Below, in pieces: positions 15,977 through 25,012 of a stretch of DNA of 64,000 nucleotides (positions are counted from its first letter, which is position 1; every line of letters begins with the position of its first letter). This DNA is from DHVE2 group archaeon (GTDB taxonomy: Archaea > Thermoplasmatota > Thermoplasmata > Thermoplasmatales > Aciduliprofundaceae): NCBI GenBank assembly GCA_026993785.1, contig JALWRZ010000010.1, forward strand, positions 275,199 through 339,198, read 5' to 3'. The notes below the pieces were generated by a model that saw nothing but the letters and a program-made list of their open reading frames with translations, made no database searches and was not told the DNA's origin. Position numbers and translations under genes: made by a program.

Positions 15977-17312
15977 AAAGAAACTCGCGTATCTTTTAAT
16001 CGCATTGCTCATTCTTGCGAGTTTTTATTTTATCCCCACACCGAATGGATTGTCATATGATGGAAAGATGATGCTCGGAATGCTGGTATTCGCGGCGTTT
16101 CTATTCATAAGCGAGGCTCTGCCCCTGGGCATGGCAGGATTGCTGGTCATGGCCATTCCCCCTGTCTTGGGCATATTTCCTCCCCAAGAAGTTTTCGGGT
16201 TCTTTGGCAATGAGGCTGTGTTCTTCCTCATAGGCGCGTTCATCCTCGCTGCGGGTGTGCAGAAGAGCGGGATGCACAGGAGAATTGCGTATCATCTTCT
16301 TCGCATGTTTGGAAGATCCTCCAGGCTCTATATTCTCGGAATTCTAGTGCTCGCGTCAAGCATGTCCTTCATAATTTCCGAGCATGCGGTGGTAGCGCTT
16401 CTTCTGCCAATAATAGGCGCCTCGCTTATCGCCGTGGAAAAGGGCAGCAATATGGGCAAGGCGGGCATGATCTCGCTAACATATGGAGCAACAGCTGGAA
16501 GCGTAGCCACGCTCATGGGCGGAGCACGCAACCCTTACACCGTGGCATATCTCGCGGAGAATTACGGAATACATGTATCCTTCGCAGAGTGGCTTCTCAT
16601 GGCACTTCCCATCACCCTCATCATGCTTCCCATACTATGGCTTATAATTACCACGCTGCACAGACCTGAGAAGTTTGTGCCTCCAAAAATAGAGGGCATG
16701 CAAAAAATGGGGAAACAGGAGGGCATAGTGCTGGCCATAATTCTCCTAACTCTTGCGATTCTTCTCACCGTAAGAAGCTGGGGAATCGCCGTAGCGGTGA
16801 TAATAGGCGCAGTCCTTCTATTCGTTTTCAATATCCTCTCCTGGAAGGATATTGAGAGGAGCATGCCCTGGGGTGTGATATTGCTATACGGCGGTGCCAT
16901 GACTCTGGGCAAGGGGTTGCAGATAACAGGCGCATCTCAGTGGCTAGCATCCTCAATAATCGCTGTTGTGGGAGAGAACCCCTACTTAATTCTCCTCATA
17001 CTCCTCCTTATAACCGTGCTGATGACCGAGACAATGAGCCATGCCGCCGCCGTGGCTTTAATGCTGCCCATAGGCGCAGGAATAGCATCCGCCATGGGCA
17101 TGAGCGTGCTCATGGTGAGCATGGCCATCGCCATTGCCGGAGGATTTGGCTACGCGCTGCTCATGGGCACCCCAGGCAATATAATGACCTATGGCACAGG
17201 TTATTTTAGGCAGAAGGATATCCTGAAGACGGGAATGCTCGCAGATGCTGCGGGCATAGCTCTCGTGTTTCTCATGGCCACGGTACTGTGGCCCTTGATG
17301 GGGGTTTCGTGA
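15969..17312 (+). CDS. DASS (SLC13) anion symporter, probable sulfate importer
   Basis: A 447-residue polytopic membrane protein of the divalent anion:sodium symporter family, with the paired halves typical of the fold: SEHAVVALLLPIIGASL in the first and TETMSHAAAVALMLPIG plus GTPGNIM in the second. The start is TTG 15969, the only in-frame start after a stop at 15966; it overlaps the end of cysC by 8 nt. Family members carry sulfate or dicarboxylates. Position directly after the PAPS genes argues for sulfate. Confidence 0.85.
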   Translation: MNEKKLAYLLIALLILASFYFIPTPNGLSYDGKMMLGMLVFAAFLFISEALPLGMAGLLVMAIPPVLGIFPPQEVFGFFGNEAVFFLIGAFILAAGVQKSGMHRRIAYHLLRMFGRSSRLYILGILVLASSMSFIISEHAVVALLLPIIGASLIAVEKGSNMGKAGMISLTYGATAGSVATLMGGARNPYTVAYLAENYGIHVSFAEWLLMALPITLIMLPILWLIITTLHRPEKFVPPKIEGMQKMGKQEGIVLAIILLTLAILLTVRSWGIAVAVIIGAVLLFVFNILSWKDIERSMPWGVILLYGGAMTLGKGLQITGASQWLASSIIAVVGENPYLILLILLLITVLMTETMSHAAAVALMLPIGAGIASAMGMSVLMVSMAIAIAGGFGYALLMGTPGNIMTYGTGYFRQKDILKTGMLADAAGIALVFLMATVLWPLMGVS

Positions 17313-17954
17313 ATGAGATGTCTCATACCCATCCATCAGGAAAATTATGCGAATAATTCGCTGAAAAGAGCAACGCAGCTCTGCGATGAGATAACGATTC
17401 TTTACATCCTCGATAAGAAGCTAATAGAGAAGGTGCAGAGCGAAGCATCCTATATTCTGCCAAGTTACGCATTGGATAATGTGGAAGAGTTCATAATCAA
17501 CATCCACAGGCAAGAGGCGGAGAAGATAAAGAAGAGTGTGGGAAAAGAGAGCGTAGAACTAAGATTCGTCGTGGGTGAATACTATGAAAGTGTTGAGAGA
17601 GAGACGCTCAGAGCTTCTCCAGATTTGCTAATGTGCGATTCTTATCTGCGTGGATTATTGAGCATCGGTACGCCCATCTGGATAGATAGGGGAGGGAAGA
17701 TAAAAGAATGTACCCTGGTGATAAACTCGCTGAAGAGAATAAAGAAGCTCAAAAAAAGTGTGGACTTCCTTAATAGAATTTGTGAGAGATTGGGGGCAGA
17801 GCTCTATCTTTACTATCCTCAGGGGGATGAAGAGGGCATCGCAGCTCTATCTCCTCTTGGCACTCTCACTTCTGAGCTGCGGGGAGAGCTCATTGCAGTT
17901 TTCAGAGAGGGATTTAACACTCTGTGGAAGGGACGAAACATCCTTATTTTATGA
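17313..17954 (+). CDS. Universal stress (UspA)-like protein
   Basis: A 213-residue protein with weak similarity to tandem UspA folds: an N-terminal MRCLIPI strand, then an alternating alpha/beta pattern, and a second half starting KECTLVINSLKRIKK. The ATP-binding GxxGxxxxS signature is not clear. It starts directly after the transporter stop. A second Usp-transporter pair lies at 48391-50483, so a regulatory link with SLC13/ArsB-type transporters is possible. Confidence 0.6.
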   Translation: MRCLIPIHQENYANNSLKRATQLCDEITILYILDKKLIEKVQSEASYILPSYALDNVEEFIINIHRQEAEKIKKSVGKESVELRFVVGEYYESVERETLRASPDLLMCDSYLRGLLSIGTPIWIDRGGKIKECTLVINSLKRIKKLKKSVDFLNRICERLGAELYLYYPQGDEEGIAALSPLGTLTSELRGELIAVFREGFNTLWKGRNILIL

Positions 17955-17991
17955 GGCAAATAATTATATTGCAGAGTTCAATCCCTTCAGC

Positions 17992-18600
17992 ATGGAGAAT
18001 ACGAGCTACAAGCTTATTGGCAGGGTGCATCTGGGGAAGAATGTAAAAATCGGGGATTTCGTTGTCATCGGTGTGCTTCCTCGAGGATATGAAATAGGAG
18101 AGATCGAGACCTACATAGGCGACGATTCCGTTATAAGGTCCCACACCAGCATATACGCTGGTAACAGGATAGGCAAGAATTTTCAGACAGGTCATGGCAC
18201 GAGGATAAGAGAGTTCAACGAAATCGGAGATAACGTGAGCATAGGCACAAATACCGTTATAGAGTTCAAGGTGAAAATCGAAGACGGGGTGCGCATACAT
18301 TCCCAGGCCTTCATTCCGGAATATTGCGTGTTGAAGAAAAACGCGTGGATCGGGCCGCGGGTAGTGCTCACCAATGCGAAATATCCCAGATATCCCGGGG
18401 TGAAAGAACATCTTGAGGGCGTGATAGTGGAGGAGAATGCCAAGATAGGTGCAAATGCCACGATACTTCCGGGAGTAAGAATTGGAAAGAACGCGGTTGT
18501 AGGTGCAGGTGCCGTGGTTACCAAGGATGTACCCGATAACGCTGTAGTCGCTGGCAATCCTGCGAAAATAATTAAATGGGCAGATGAGTTATCCTATTAA
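17992..18600 (+). CDS. Hexapeptide N-acetyltransferase, WbpD-like
   Basis: A 202-residue left-handed beta-helix acyltransferase with repeated hexads (IGDFVVIG, IGDDSVIRS, IGKNFQTGHG, IGDNVSIGTN, IGANATILPG, IGKNAVVGAGAVV). It resembles enzymes that acetylate UDP-3-amino-sugar uronates. The frame extends back to 17758 inside the Usp gene, but ATG 17992 has a TATA element (about 17961-17970) at the correct distance. It heads a unit with an aminotransferase and an oxidoreductase, the usual trio for 3-acetamido sugars. Confidence 0.85.
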   Translation: MENTSYKLIGRVHLGKNVKIGDFVVIGVLPRGYEIGEIETYIGDDSVIRSHTSIYAGNRIGKNFQTGHGTRIREFNEIGDNVSIGTNTVIEFKVKIEDGVRIHSQAFIPEYCVLKKNAWIGPRVVLTNAKYPRYPGVKEHLEGVIVEENAKIGANATILPGVRIGKNAVVGAGAVVTKDVPDNAVVAGNPAKIIKWADELSY

Positions 18601-18613
18601 AAAGGGTGATATT

Positions 18614-19693
18614 ATGAAATACAATCTGGTAGAGATGTATGTGGATGATGAGATAATCAACGCTGCTGTTGAGGTCATAAAATCCAAGAGATACATAAAA
18701 GGACCCCAGGCCAGGGCGTTTGAGGAGGAGTTTGCAAATTATATAGGAGTTAAGAAAGCTGTGAGCACAAGCTCCGGAACTACCGCTCTATGGCTCATCT
18801 ATGATGCCCTGGGCATAAAGAACGGGGCAGAGTTCATAGCACCCTCCCACACTTTTATAGCGACTGTGACTCCAGCGATGCATATGGGCGCCAAGCCAAT
18901 TTTTGCGGATATAGACGAGGAAACCTACACCATTGATGTGGATGATGCAAAAAGGAAGATAACTCCTAAGACTAAGGCCATAGTGGCGGTGCATCTTTAC
19001 GGTCATCCTGCAGATATAAAGCCGCTTAAGGAGCTTGCGGAAGATAAAGGGCTCTATTTAATTGAGGACTGCGCGCAGGCTCATGGAGCCCTATACTACG
19101 GAAAGAAGGTGGGCACATTTGGAGACGCTGCCGCCTTTTCTTTCTTTCCCTCCAAGGTCATAACCGTTGGTGGGGACGGCGGCATGGCAGTCACAAACAA
19201 CGAGGAGATAGGCGAGCTCATAAGCATTCTCCATGATCAGGGTAGAAGAGAAAAGTACACCCATGAATATCTCGGCTACAATTTCAGAATGAGCGAGATT
19301 CTCGCAGCCATAGGAAGGGTGCAGCTCCAACATCTTGAAGAGTGGCTAAACAGGAGAAATGAAGTAGCGAGGCTTTACAACGAGCTTCTGGAGGACGTGG
19401 TTCTCGTTCCCAAGACCAAAGAATGGGCCAGGCATGCGTATTACGTATATACTATAAGGGCGAGGGAGAGGGATAAGCTTAGAGAGCATCTCAAAGAGAG
19501 GGGAATAGCTACCGGGCTATATTATCCCATTCCTGTTCATCTGCAGCCAGCCATAACAAAGCTTGTTCCTCCTGTAAAGCTCCCAGTCACCGAGAAAATA
19601 GTGGATGAGATACTCTCGCTGCCTATGCATCCATTCTTAAGCGAGGAGGATGTGCAATTTATAGCGGATAAGGTTAAAGAGTTCTACAGGTGA
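18614..19693 (+). CDS. Sugar aminotransferase, DegT/DnrJ family, WbpE-like
   Basis: A 359-residue PLP enzyme that transfers an amino group to a keto nucleotide sugar. SSGTTALW binds phosphate, EDCAQAHGA gives the cofactor Asp, and the Schiff-base lysine is K181 in FFPSKVITVGGDGG. The C-terminal RGIATGLYYPIPVHLQPA stretch is typical. AAGGGTGAT precedes ATG 18614. Together with its two neighbours it should make a UDP-3-acetamido-3-deoxy sugar. Confidence 0.9.
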   Translation: MKYNLVEMYVDDEIINAAVEVIKSKRYIKGPQARAFEEEFANYIGVKKAVSTSSGTTALWLIYDALGIKNGAEFIAPSHTFIATVTPAMHMGAKPIFADIDEETYTIDVDDAKRKITPKTKAIVAVHLYGHPADIKPLKELAEDKGLYLIEDCAQAHGALYYGKKVGTFGDAAAFSFFPSKVITVGGDGGMAVTNNEEIGELISILHDQGRREKYTHEYLGYNFRMSEILAAIGRVQLQHLEEWLNRRNEVARLYNELLEDVVLVPKTKEWARHAYYVYTIRARERDKLREHLKERGIATGLYYPIPVHLQPAITKLVPPVKLPVTEKIVDEILSLPMHPFLSEEDVQFIADKVKEFYR

Positions 19694-19698
19694 TGAAT

Positions 19699-20676
19699 AT
19701 GAAGATCGCATTAATAGGCACAGGCTATTGGGGCAGGAACCATGCGAAGGTCTGGCGCGAACTCAAGGATGAAGGAAAGATTGAAGATGTGGTTCTCTGC
19801 GATATAAGAGAGGACGCAGTCAAGCCCATTGCCAAGGATTTCGGGTTCCAGTACTCCACAGACCCCAGAGAGCTACTCAGCAGGGGGGATATAGATGCCG
19901 TGGATATTGCATCCTCCACGCCCAGCCATTATCCTCTGGCCAAGAACGCCATGCTCCAGGGTAAAGATGTTCTCGTTGAAAAGCCCATGGCGGAGAATAG
20001 CGAAGAGTGCAGGGAGCTCATCTCCATAGCGGAAAAGGAGAAGAGGATACTCATGGTAGGCCATATCTTCCGCTATCATCCAGCGCTGAACGAGCTGCGG
20101 GGGATGATAAAGAGGGGTGAATTGGGAGAGATCGTCACACTCAGCACTCGAAGGTTATCTTTAAGATATCCCCGCAGCGATATGGGCGTGCTTTTAGCCC
20201 TGGCCATCCATGATGTGGACATCTACACCTATCTCCTTGGAGAGGAGCCGAAGGAGATAATGAGCATTACCAGCAGCAAGTATGTGAAGGGCATAGAGGA
20301 GGAAGCTTTCATCTATATGGGCTTCTCTCGAGCCCAGGGCTATATCTGGGAATCGTGGAACTATCCCTTCGGGAAGAAGATAAGGGTTCTGGAAGTTGTG
20401 GGCACAGAGAGTGCGGCGAGAATAGATTATCTCAAGCCAGATGAGCTCATGATTTACGATGCGGCCATTGTGGATGAGAAGGTGAAGAACGAAGGAGAGT
20501 TTGTCAGGAGAGTGCCCTACATCGAGCCTCTGAAGGCCGAGCTTATAGATTTTGTGAACAGCGTGGAGAGGAGGAAGAGACCTCAGGCGGATATGTTTGT
20601 GGGCCTGAAAGCCGTTGAGATTATTGAGAGAGCCATGGAAAGCGCCAAGAGCAAAAAGCTTGTGAGATGGGAGTAG
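19699..20676 (+). CDS. Gfo/Idh/MocA oxidoreductase, WbpB-like
   Basis: A 325-residue NAD(P)-dependent sugar oxidoreductase. The N-terminal Rossmann motif is IALIGTGYWGRNHAK; EKPMAENSEEC carries the EKP signature, and the C-terminal domain begins around HIFRYHPAL. It would oxidise the 3-position of a UDP-sugar uronate before transamination by the upstream enzyme. ATG 19699 is favoured by CAGGTGAT at good spacing. Confidence 0.88.
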   Translation: MKIALIGTGYWGRNHAKVWRELKDEGKIEDVVLCDIREDAVKPIAKDFGFQYSTDPRELLSRGDIDAVDIASSTPSHYPLAKNAMLQGKDVLVEKPMAENSEECRELISIAEKEKRILMVGHIFRYHPALNELRGMIKRGELGEIVTLSTRRLSLRYPRSDMGVLLALAIHDVDIYTYLLGEEPKEIMSITSSKYVKGIEEEAFIYMGFSRAQGYIWESWNYPFGKKIRVLEVVGTESAARIDYLKPDELMIYDAAIVDEKVKNEGEFVRRVPYIEPLKAELIDFVNSVERRKRPQADMFVGLKAVEIIERAMESAKSKKLVRWE

Positions 20677-20680
20677 AAAA

Positions 20681-21703
20681 ATGATACCCCTATTCATAGG
20701 AGGCACTGGAAGAAGCGGGACCACAGTGCTCGGCAGAACCCTATCACTACATCGCGACATATTCACCATACCCTTTGAATCAAGGTTCATCGTAGACCCT
20801 TACGGGCTCAGAGATCTGGTATTCTCCTTATCTTATGAATGGGACCAGTATCACGGGCAAGAGGCAATCGTGAATTTTCTTCGTCTCATGGATGAGCTTT
20901 ATCCATCGAAGCTAAGATATTTCTACAAGATAGCAGCGTGGAAAATTTATCCAAAGTTCCACATCTCCCCGCCAAAGTATCATATTACCATGGATGGAAA
21001 ATGGAAAGATGAGCCTTTCTTCGATTATAAGAAGATACCTTTCTCTTTGCTGATCTCAAGGGATAAGTTTAAGCGCCTTCTAAATGATTTTATGAGCAAG
21101 CTTATCATCGCGGAATACAGCGGCTACTGGCAGGGTTATGGCACGAAAATATCTCCCCGTATGTATGTGACCCGGCACTTTGAGTATAGCGAGGTGGTAG
21201 CTCTTGCGAGGAATTTCGTCGCAGGAATATGGGAAGAGACTGCAAAAAGGTACAATGCCAAGATTGTGGCAGAGCAGACACCCACCAACTTGAATCATGC
21301 CCTATTTCTCCGGGACCTATTTCCAGAGATGCGGCTAATCCACATATATCGCGATCCCAGGGATGTTGTGAGCTCGTATAAGCGCCAGACCTGGGGCGGA
21401 AATAGAGCGGCGGAGGCAGTGCCCATAATAAAGAACACGCTTCTAAAGTGGGAGCAGGATAAGAGAGAGCTGCCCAAGGATTCCTATATTGAGATCTCTT
21501 TGGAAGAGTTGGTATCCCATACAAAGGAGACCTTACAGCGAATATGCGATTTTATAGGCGTGCACTTTGATGCCCGCATGCTCAATATGGATCTGAGCAA
21601 GAGCCATTCAGGACGCTGGAAAAAGGATTTGAGCGAGGAAGAAGTGGAGCTTGTGGAACGCGAATTAGGATGGTTTATGCGGGCCAAGGGCTATTTAGAT
21701 TAG
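20681..21703 (+). CDS. PAPS-type sulfotransferase
   Basis: A 340-residue sulfotransferase. GGTGRSGTTVLGR is the 5'-phosphosulfate loop, and LIHIYRDPRDVVSSYKR the 3'-phosphate binding helix. EQTPTN and the C-terminal IEISLEELVSH region are also typical. No signal peptide or TM segment is visible, so it acts on the cytosolic side. It is 4 nt past the Gfo gene, in the sugar operon, suggesting a glycan or sugar acceptor. Confidence 0.85.
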   Translation: MIPLFIGGTGRSGTTVLGRTLSLHRDIFTIPFESRFIVDPYGLRDLVFSLSYEWDQYHGQEAIVNFLRLMDELYPSKLRYFYKIAAWKIYPKFHISPPKYHITMDGKWKDEPFFDYKKIPFSLLISRDKFKRLLNDFMSKLIIAEYSGYWQGYGTKISPRMYVTRHFEYSEVVALARNFVAGIWEETAKRYNAKIVAEQTPTNLNHALFLRDLFPEMRLIHIYRDPRDVVSSYKRQTWGGNRAAEAVPIIKNTLLKWEQDKRELPKDSYIEISLEELVSHTKETLQRICDFIGVHFDARMLNMDLSKSHSGRWKKDLSEEEVELVERELGWFMRAKGYLD

Positions 21704-22513
21704 CCCCTCCTTTTTCCCCAGGAATATATTGGCTTTGAGCCACGATTCTGGAGAGCCTATATCCAAGCGCGTGCCTTGCAACTCTAAGGCTAGCAATCTG
21801 CGGGAAAAAGCAAAGAGCTTAAGTGCATCTGTGAGCTGATATTCCCCACCCTTGCCCCTCTGGATATTCTTAAGATACGTGAATATCTCGGGGGTGAGAA
21901 GATACCGGCCCACAACTGCAAGATTGGATGGCGCCTTTTCAGGCTCAGGCTTCTCCACAAGCTCATCCACCACATAAACCGGCGGCTTGCTCAGCGCCGA
22001 GGGTTTGATTATTCCGTATTTGCTAGTCTCTTCCCGGGGCACCTTCATAACGCCTATCACTGGATCGTCGCTCTGTGAGAAAATATCAATAAGCGTTTTT
22101 GTTGCCGGCGTATCGTTGATTATTATATCATCACCGAGCAGGATGACAAAGGGCTCATCACCCACAAATTTCTCGGCTATGAGAATCGCGTGTCCCAATC
22201 CCAGGGGCTCTTTCTGGCGCACGTACATTATGTTTGCCATCTCCGATATTCTCTTTATCTCCTCAAGCTCTTTTTCCTTCCCCTTTTTCTTCAGGAACTC
22301 TTCCAGCTCGGGGCTGCGGTCAAAATAGTCCTCAATAGCTCTCTTGGTTCGTCCTGTGATAATGAGTATATCCTCGCATCCCGAGTTTACGGCTTCTTCT
22401 ACAACATAATGAATTGCAGGCTTGTTGAGTATAGGAAGCATCTCCTTGGGCTGGGTCTTTGTCACGGGAAGCATCCTGGTGCCAAGTCCGGCGGCGGGTA
22501 TCACAGCCTTCAT
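21695..22513 (-). CDS. galU: UTP--glucose-1-phosphate uridylyltransferase
   Basis: A 272-residue nucleotidyltransferase making UDP-glucose from UTP and glucose 1-phosphate. The N-terminus MKAVIPAAGLGTRMLPVTKTQPKEM is the diagnostic loop; LLGDDII carries the metal-binding Asp. The open frame extends upstream to 22735, but ATG 22513 is the family start. It is divergent from the UDP-sugar dehydrogenase gene with a shared 48-bp promoter, and overlaps the sulfotransferase tail to tail by 9 bp. A thymidylyltransferase role is less likely. Confidence 0.9.
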   Translation of the reverse strand: MKAVIPAAGLGTRMLPVTKTQPKEMLPILNKPAIHYVVEEAVNSGCEDILIITGRTKRAIEDYFDRSPELEEFLKKKGKEKELEEIKRISEMANIMYVRQKEPLGLGHAILIAEKFVGDEPFVILLGDDIIINDTPATKTLIDIFSQSDDPVIGVMKVPREETSKYGIIKPSALSKPPVYVVDELVEKPEPEKAPSNLAVVGRYLLTPEIFTYLKNIQRGKGGEYQLTDALKLFAFSRRLLALELQGTRLDIGSPESWLKANIFLGKKEGLI

Positions 22514-22531
22514 GGTTGAGAATGAGATTAA

Positions 22532-22543
22532 CTCTATATATAT
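22532..22543. promoter_or_regulatory. Palindromic TATA box between divergent leaderless genes
   Basis: CTCTATATATAT is the only strong TATA candidate in the 48 bp between the starts of galU (22513, minus) and the dehydrogenase (22562, plus). It lies about 23-26 nt from each start, so one symmetric element could drive both. Confidence 0.55.
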
Positions 22544-22561
22544 GTTTGCAGATTTGGGGCT

Positions 22562-23830
22562 ATGAAGATAGCCGTTGTGGGCACAGGATATGTAGGTTTG
22601 ACTACCGCCTTGCTTTTTGCTGAGCTCGGGCACGATGTTCTCGCCATAGATATAGATGAGGAGAAGGTGAAGAAGATAAACGAGGGGTTTTGTCCCATCT
22701 ACGAGCCTGGTGCCGATGAGCTTTTGAAAAAGCATGCGGGCAAGAACCTAAAAGCTACGAAAGATTACGATATTGAGGATCGCGATCTAATCTTCATATG
22801 CGTGGGCACGCCTTCCCGGGAGGATGGGGGCATGGAAACCAAGTATCTGGAGGAGGCGGCCCGGCAAATAGGAAGAAGGTTGAAGAGGGGGAGCGTAGTT
22901 GTTGTAAAAAGCACCGTGCTTCCCGGCACCACGGAAAAGCTCGTAGTGCCTATAATTGAGGAGGAGAGCGGGTTGAAGCGGGGCGAGTTTGGAGTGGCCA
23001 TGAACCCTGAGTTTTTAAGAGAAGGGCTCGCAATATACGATACATTCCATCCGGACAGAATTGTGATTGGCGAACTTGATAAGAGAAGCGGAGATGCTCT
23101 TGAAGAATTATATAGGCCGCTAAAAGCACCTATTCTGCGCACCTCTATCAAGGTAGCGGAGATGATAAAATATGCGAGCAACGCATTTCTTGCCATGAAG
23201 ATCTCCTTTGCCAACGAAATTGCAATTCTATGTGAGAAGCTGGGCATAGATGTCTACGAGGTTATGAAGGGCGTGGGCATGGACCATCGCATCTCTCCCT
23301 ACTTTCTCAATGCGGGTGCTGGATTTGGAGGCTCATGCTTTCCCAAGGATGTCAAGGCCCTTATATACCTTGCCAAGAAGCTGGGCTACGAGCCCAAGCT
23401 CCTCACGGGAACCTTGGAAATCAATGAGTATATGCCCAGGCATGTGGTGGAGCTGGCTGAGCGCGAGCTGGGCTCTCTTAAAGGCATGAAGATCGCAATT
23501 TTAGGACTCGCTTTCAAGCCCGAGACCGATGATATACGCGAGACCAGAGCTTTGCCCATAGTGAAGGAGCTTCTAAAAAGAGGAGCTCGAGTGATAGGCT
23601 ACGATCCCAAGGCCATGGAGAATTTCAAGAAGCTCGTGCCTGAGATAGAGTATGCTAAAACTGCGGAGGAGGCAATAAGCAACGCGGATGTGGTGATAAT
23701 CCAGGCAGACTGGGAAGAGTTCAAAAATATAGATTTTGACAGCTTTGAGAATCTCAAGCTTGTGGTGGATGGTAGAAGAACCGCGAGACCCAAGAAGGTG
23801 AGATACGTAGCCGTAGGTCGGGGAGATTGA
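22562..23830 (+). CDS. UDP-sugar 6-dehydrogenase
   Basis: A 422-residue UDP-glucose/GDP-mannose dehydrogenase family enzyme that oxidises the C6 hydroxyl of a UDP-sugar to a uronate in two NAD-dependent steps. The Rossmann motif is VVGTGYVGLTTA; catalytic cysteine C259 lies in AGAGFGGSCFPKD; FKPETDDIRETRA is the C-terminal signature. Adjacent galU suggests UDP-glucose as substrate; the WbpB/E/D set nearby would instead need UDP-GlcNAc. The sequence does not decide. Confidence 0.9.
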   Translation: MKIAVVGTGYVGLTTALLFAELGHDVLAIDIDEEKVKKINEGFCPIYEPGADELLKKHAGKNLKATKDYDIEDRDLIFICVGTPSREDGGMETKYLEEAARQIGRRLKRGSVVVVKSTVLPGTTEKLVVPIIEEESGLKRGEFGVAMNPEFLREGLAIYDTFHPDRIVIGELDKRSGDALEELYRPLKAPILRTSIKVAEMIKYASNAFLAMKISFANEIAILCEKLGIDVYEVMKGVGMDHRISPYFLNAGAGFGGSCFPKDVKALIYLAKKLGYEPKLLTGTLEINEYMPRHVVELAERELGSLKGMKIAILGLAFKPETDDIRETRALPIVKELLKRGARVIGYDPKAMENFKKLVPEIEYAKTAEEAISNADVVIIQADWEEFKNIDFDSFENLKLVVDGRRTARPKKVRYVAVGRGD

Positions 23831-23831
23831 G

Positions 23832-24944
23832 TTGCATATTTTGATGCTCCTCTCCAACCCTTTCAAGCCGGATCCTCGCGTCTATGAGGAAGCTAAGGCA
23901 CTCGTGGAGGACGGGCATCACGTCACCATACTCGCCTGGGACAGAGAGCTGCGATTTTCCGAGAGAGAGAAAATAGGGAAGATAGAGATAATCCGCGTCA
24001 AGGTTAAGGGCAGCTACGGCAAGTTCAGCGGGTTCTTCTTCCCGCTGCTGCTCTACTACAAAAAGGCAAAGGAATTTGCAGGGAGGATAGATTATCAGGC
24101 TGTGCACGCCCACGATTTTGACACGCTGCCTCTGGGCATATGCTTAGCGCGGAGAAGAAAAGTGCCGCTGATCTACGATGTGCATGATGATTACGCATCT
24201 ATGATAGCGGAATCCGTTCCTTCGTTCCTCGCATCTTTCGTAGATTTGCTGCAGCGAGCGTTGATGAGATTTGCAACCCACATAATCTATGCGAATGAAG
24301 CGCTGCATCGCCTGTTTGGAATTCCCGGGCACGTGGTGATGAACTGCAAGGACCCGGAAGATTATGAGATAAGCGTGGAGGAGCTTCGCACAAGCTTAAA
24401 GCTTGAGGGATTTACCATCGTCTACATCGGCATATTTCGGCAGGGAGAATTTCTCAGACTTCTCATAGAAGCAGCGAAGAGAAGCGGCGCTTATCTAATT
24501 CTTGGCGGCGACGGCCCCTATCGCGAGGAGGTTCTTCGTCTAATCTCGGGGGAGGAGAGGATAAAATACGTGGGCTGGGTTCCTGCAGATGAGATTCCCA
24601 AGTACACGAAGCTGGCGGATGCCATAGTGGTGCTTAATGATCCCTCCAAGAGATACGACAGGGTGAGCACCCCTGTGAAGATGTTTGAGGCCATGGCCGC
24701 CGGCATACCGGTCATCGTGGCCAGGGGCACAGAGGCTGAGAAAATCGTGAGCGAGGAGAACTGCGGCCTCGCCATCGATTTTGGAAACTTGAACTCCTTA
24801 ATCCTTGCGTTGCAGAAGCTGCAGGATAAGCAACTGTGGAAAAAATTGAGCGAGAATGCGATAAAAGCAGCTATGAAGAAATACAATCGCCGCGTTCAGA
24901 TGGCGCGGCTGAAGAAGCTGTACAGAGAGCTCAATGCTCAATGA
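23832..24944 (+). CDS. Glycosyltransferase, GT4 family
   Basis: A 370-residue GT-B-fold retaining glycosyltransferase. The N-terminal acceptor domain starts LMLLSNPFKPDPRVYEEAKAL; the donor domain has FRQGEFLRLLIEAAKR, LGGDGPY, and the EX7E-like segment KMFEAMAAGIPVIV. TTG 23832, one nt after the dehydrogenase stop, is the only start near the family N-terminus. Probably adds a sugar to a lipid-linked glycan in the cytosol. The donor is unknown. Confidence 0.8.
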   Translation: MHILMLLSNPFKPDPRVYEEAKALVEDGHHVTILAWDRELRFSEREKIGKIEIIRVKVKGSYGKFSGFFFPLLLYYKKAKEFAGRIDYQAVHAHDFDTLPLGICLARRRKVPLIYDVHDDYASMIAESVPSFLASFVDLLQRALMRFATHIIYANEALHRLFGIPGHVVMNCKDPEDYEISVEELRTSLKLEGFTIVYIGIFRQGEFLRLLIEAAKRSGAYLILGGDGPYREEVLRLISGEERIKYVGWVPADEIPKYTKLADAIVVLNDPSKRYDRVSTPVKMFEAMAAGIPVIVARGTEAEKIVSEENCGLAIDFGNLNSLILALQKLQDKQLWKKLSENAIKAAMKKYNRRVQMARLKKLYRELNAQ

Positions 24945-25012
24945 GTTAATGGGCATTATGGTGATTAGAGCCGAGAGATTGTATCACTTTCCTAGCGTTC
25001 TGGTAACCCAAT

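Noticed and set aside
12584-17312. Assimilatory or dissimilatory sulfate reduction
   Set aside because: No APS reductase, PAPS reductase, sulfite reductase or Dsr gene in the window.
20194-20790. 198-residue antisense frame over the Gfo/Idh gene
   Set aside because: Shadow of a well-supported gene on the other strand.
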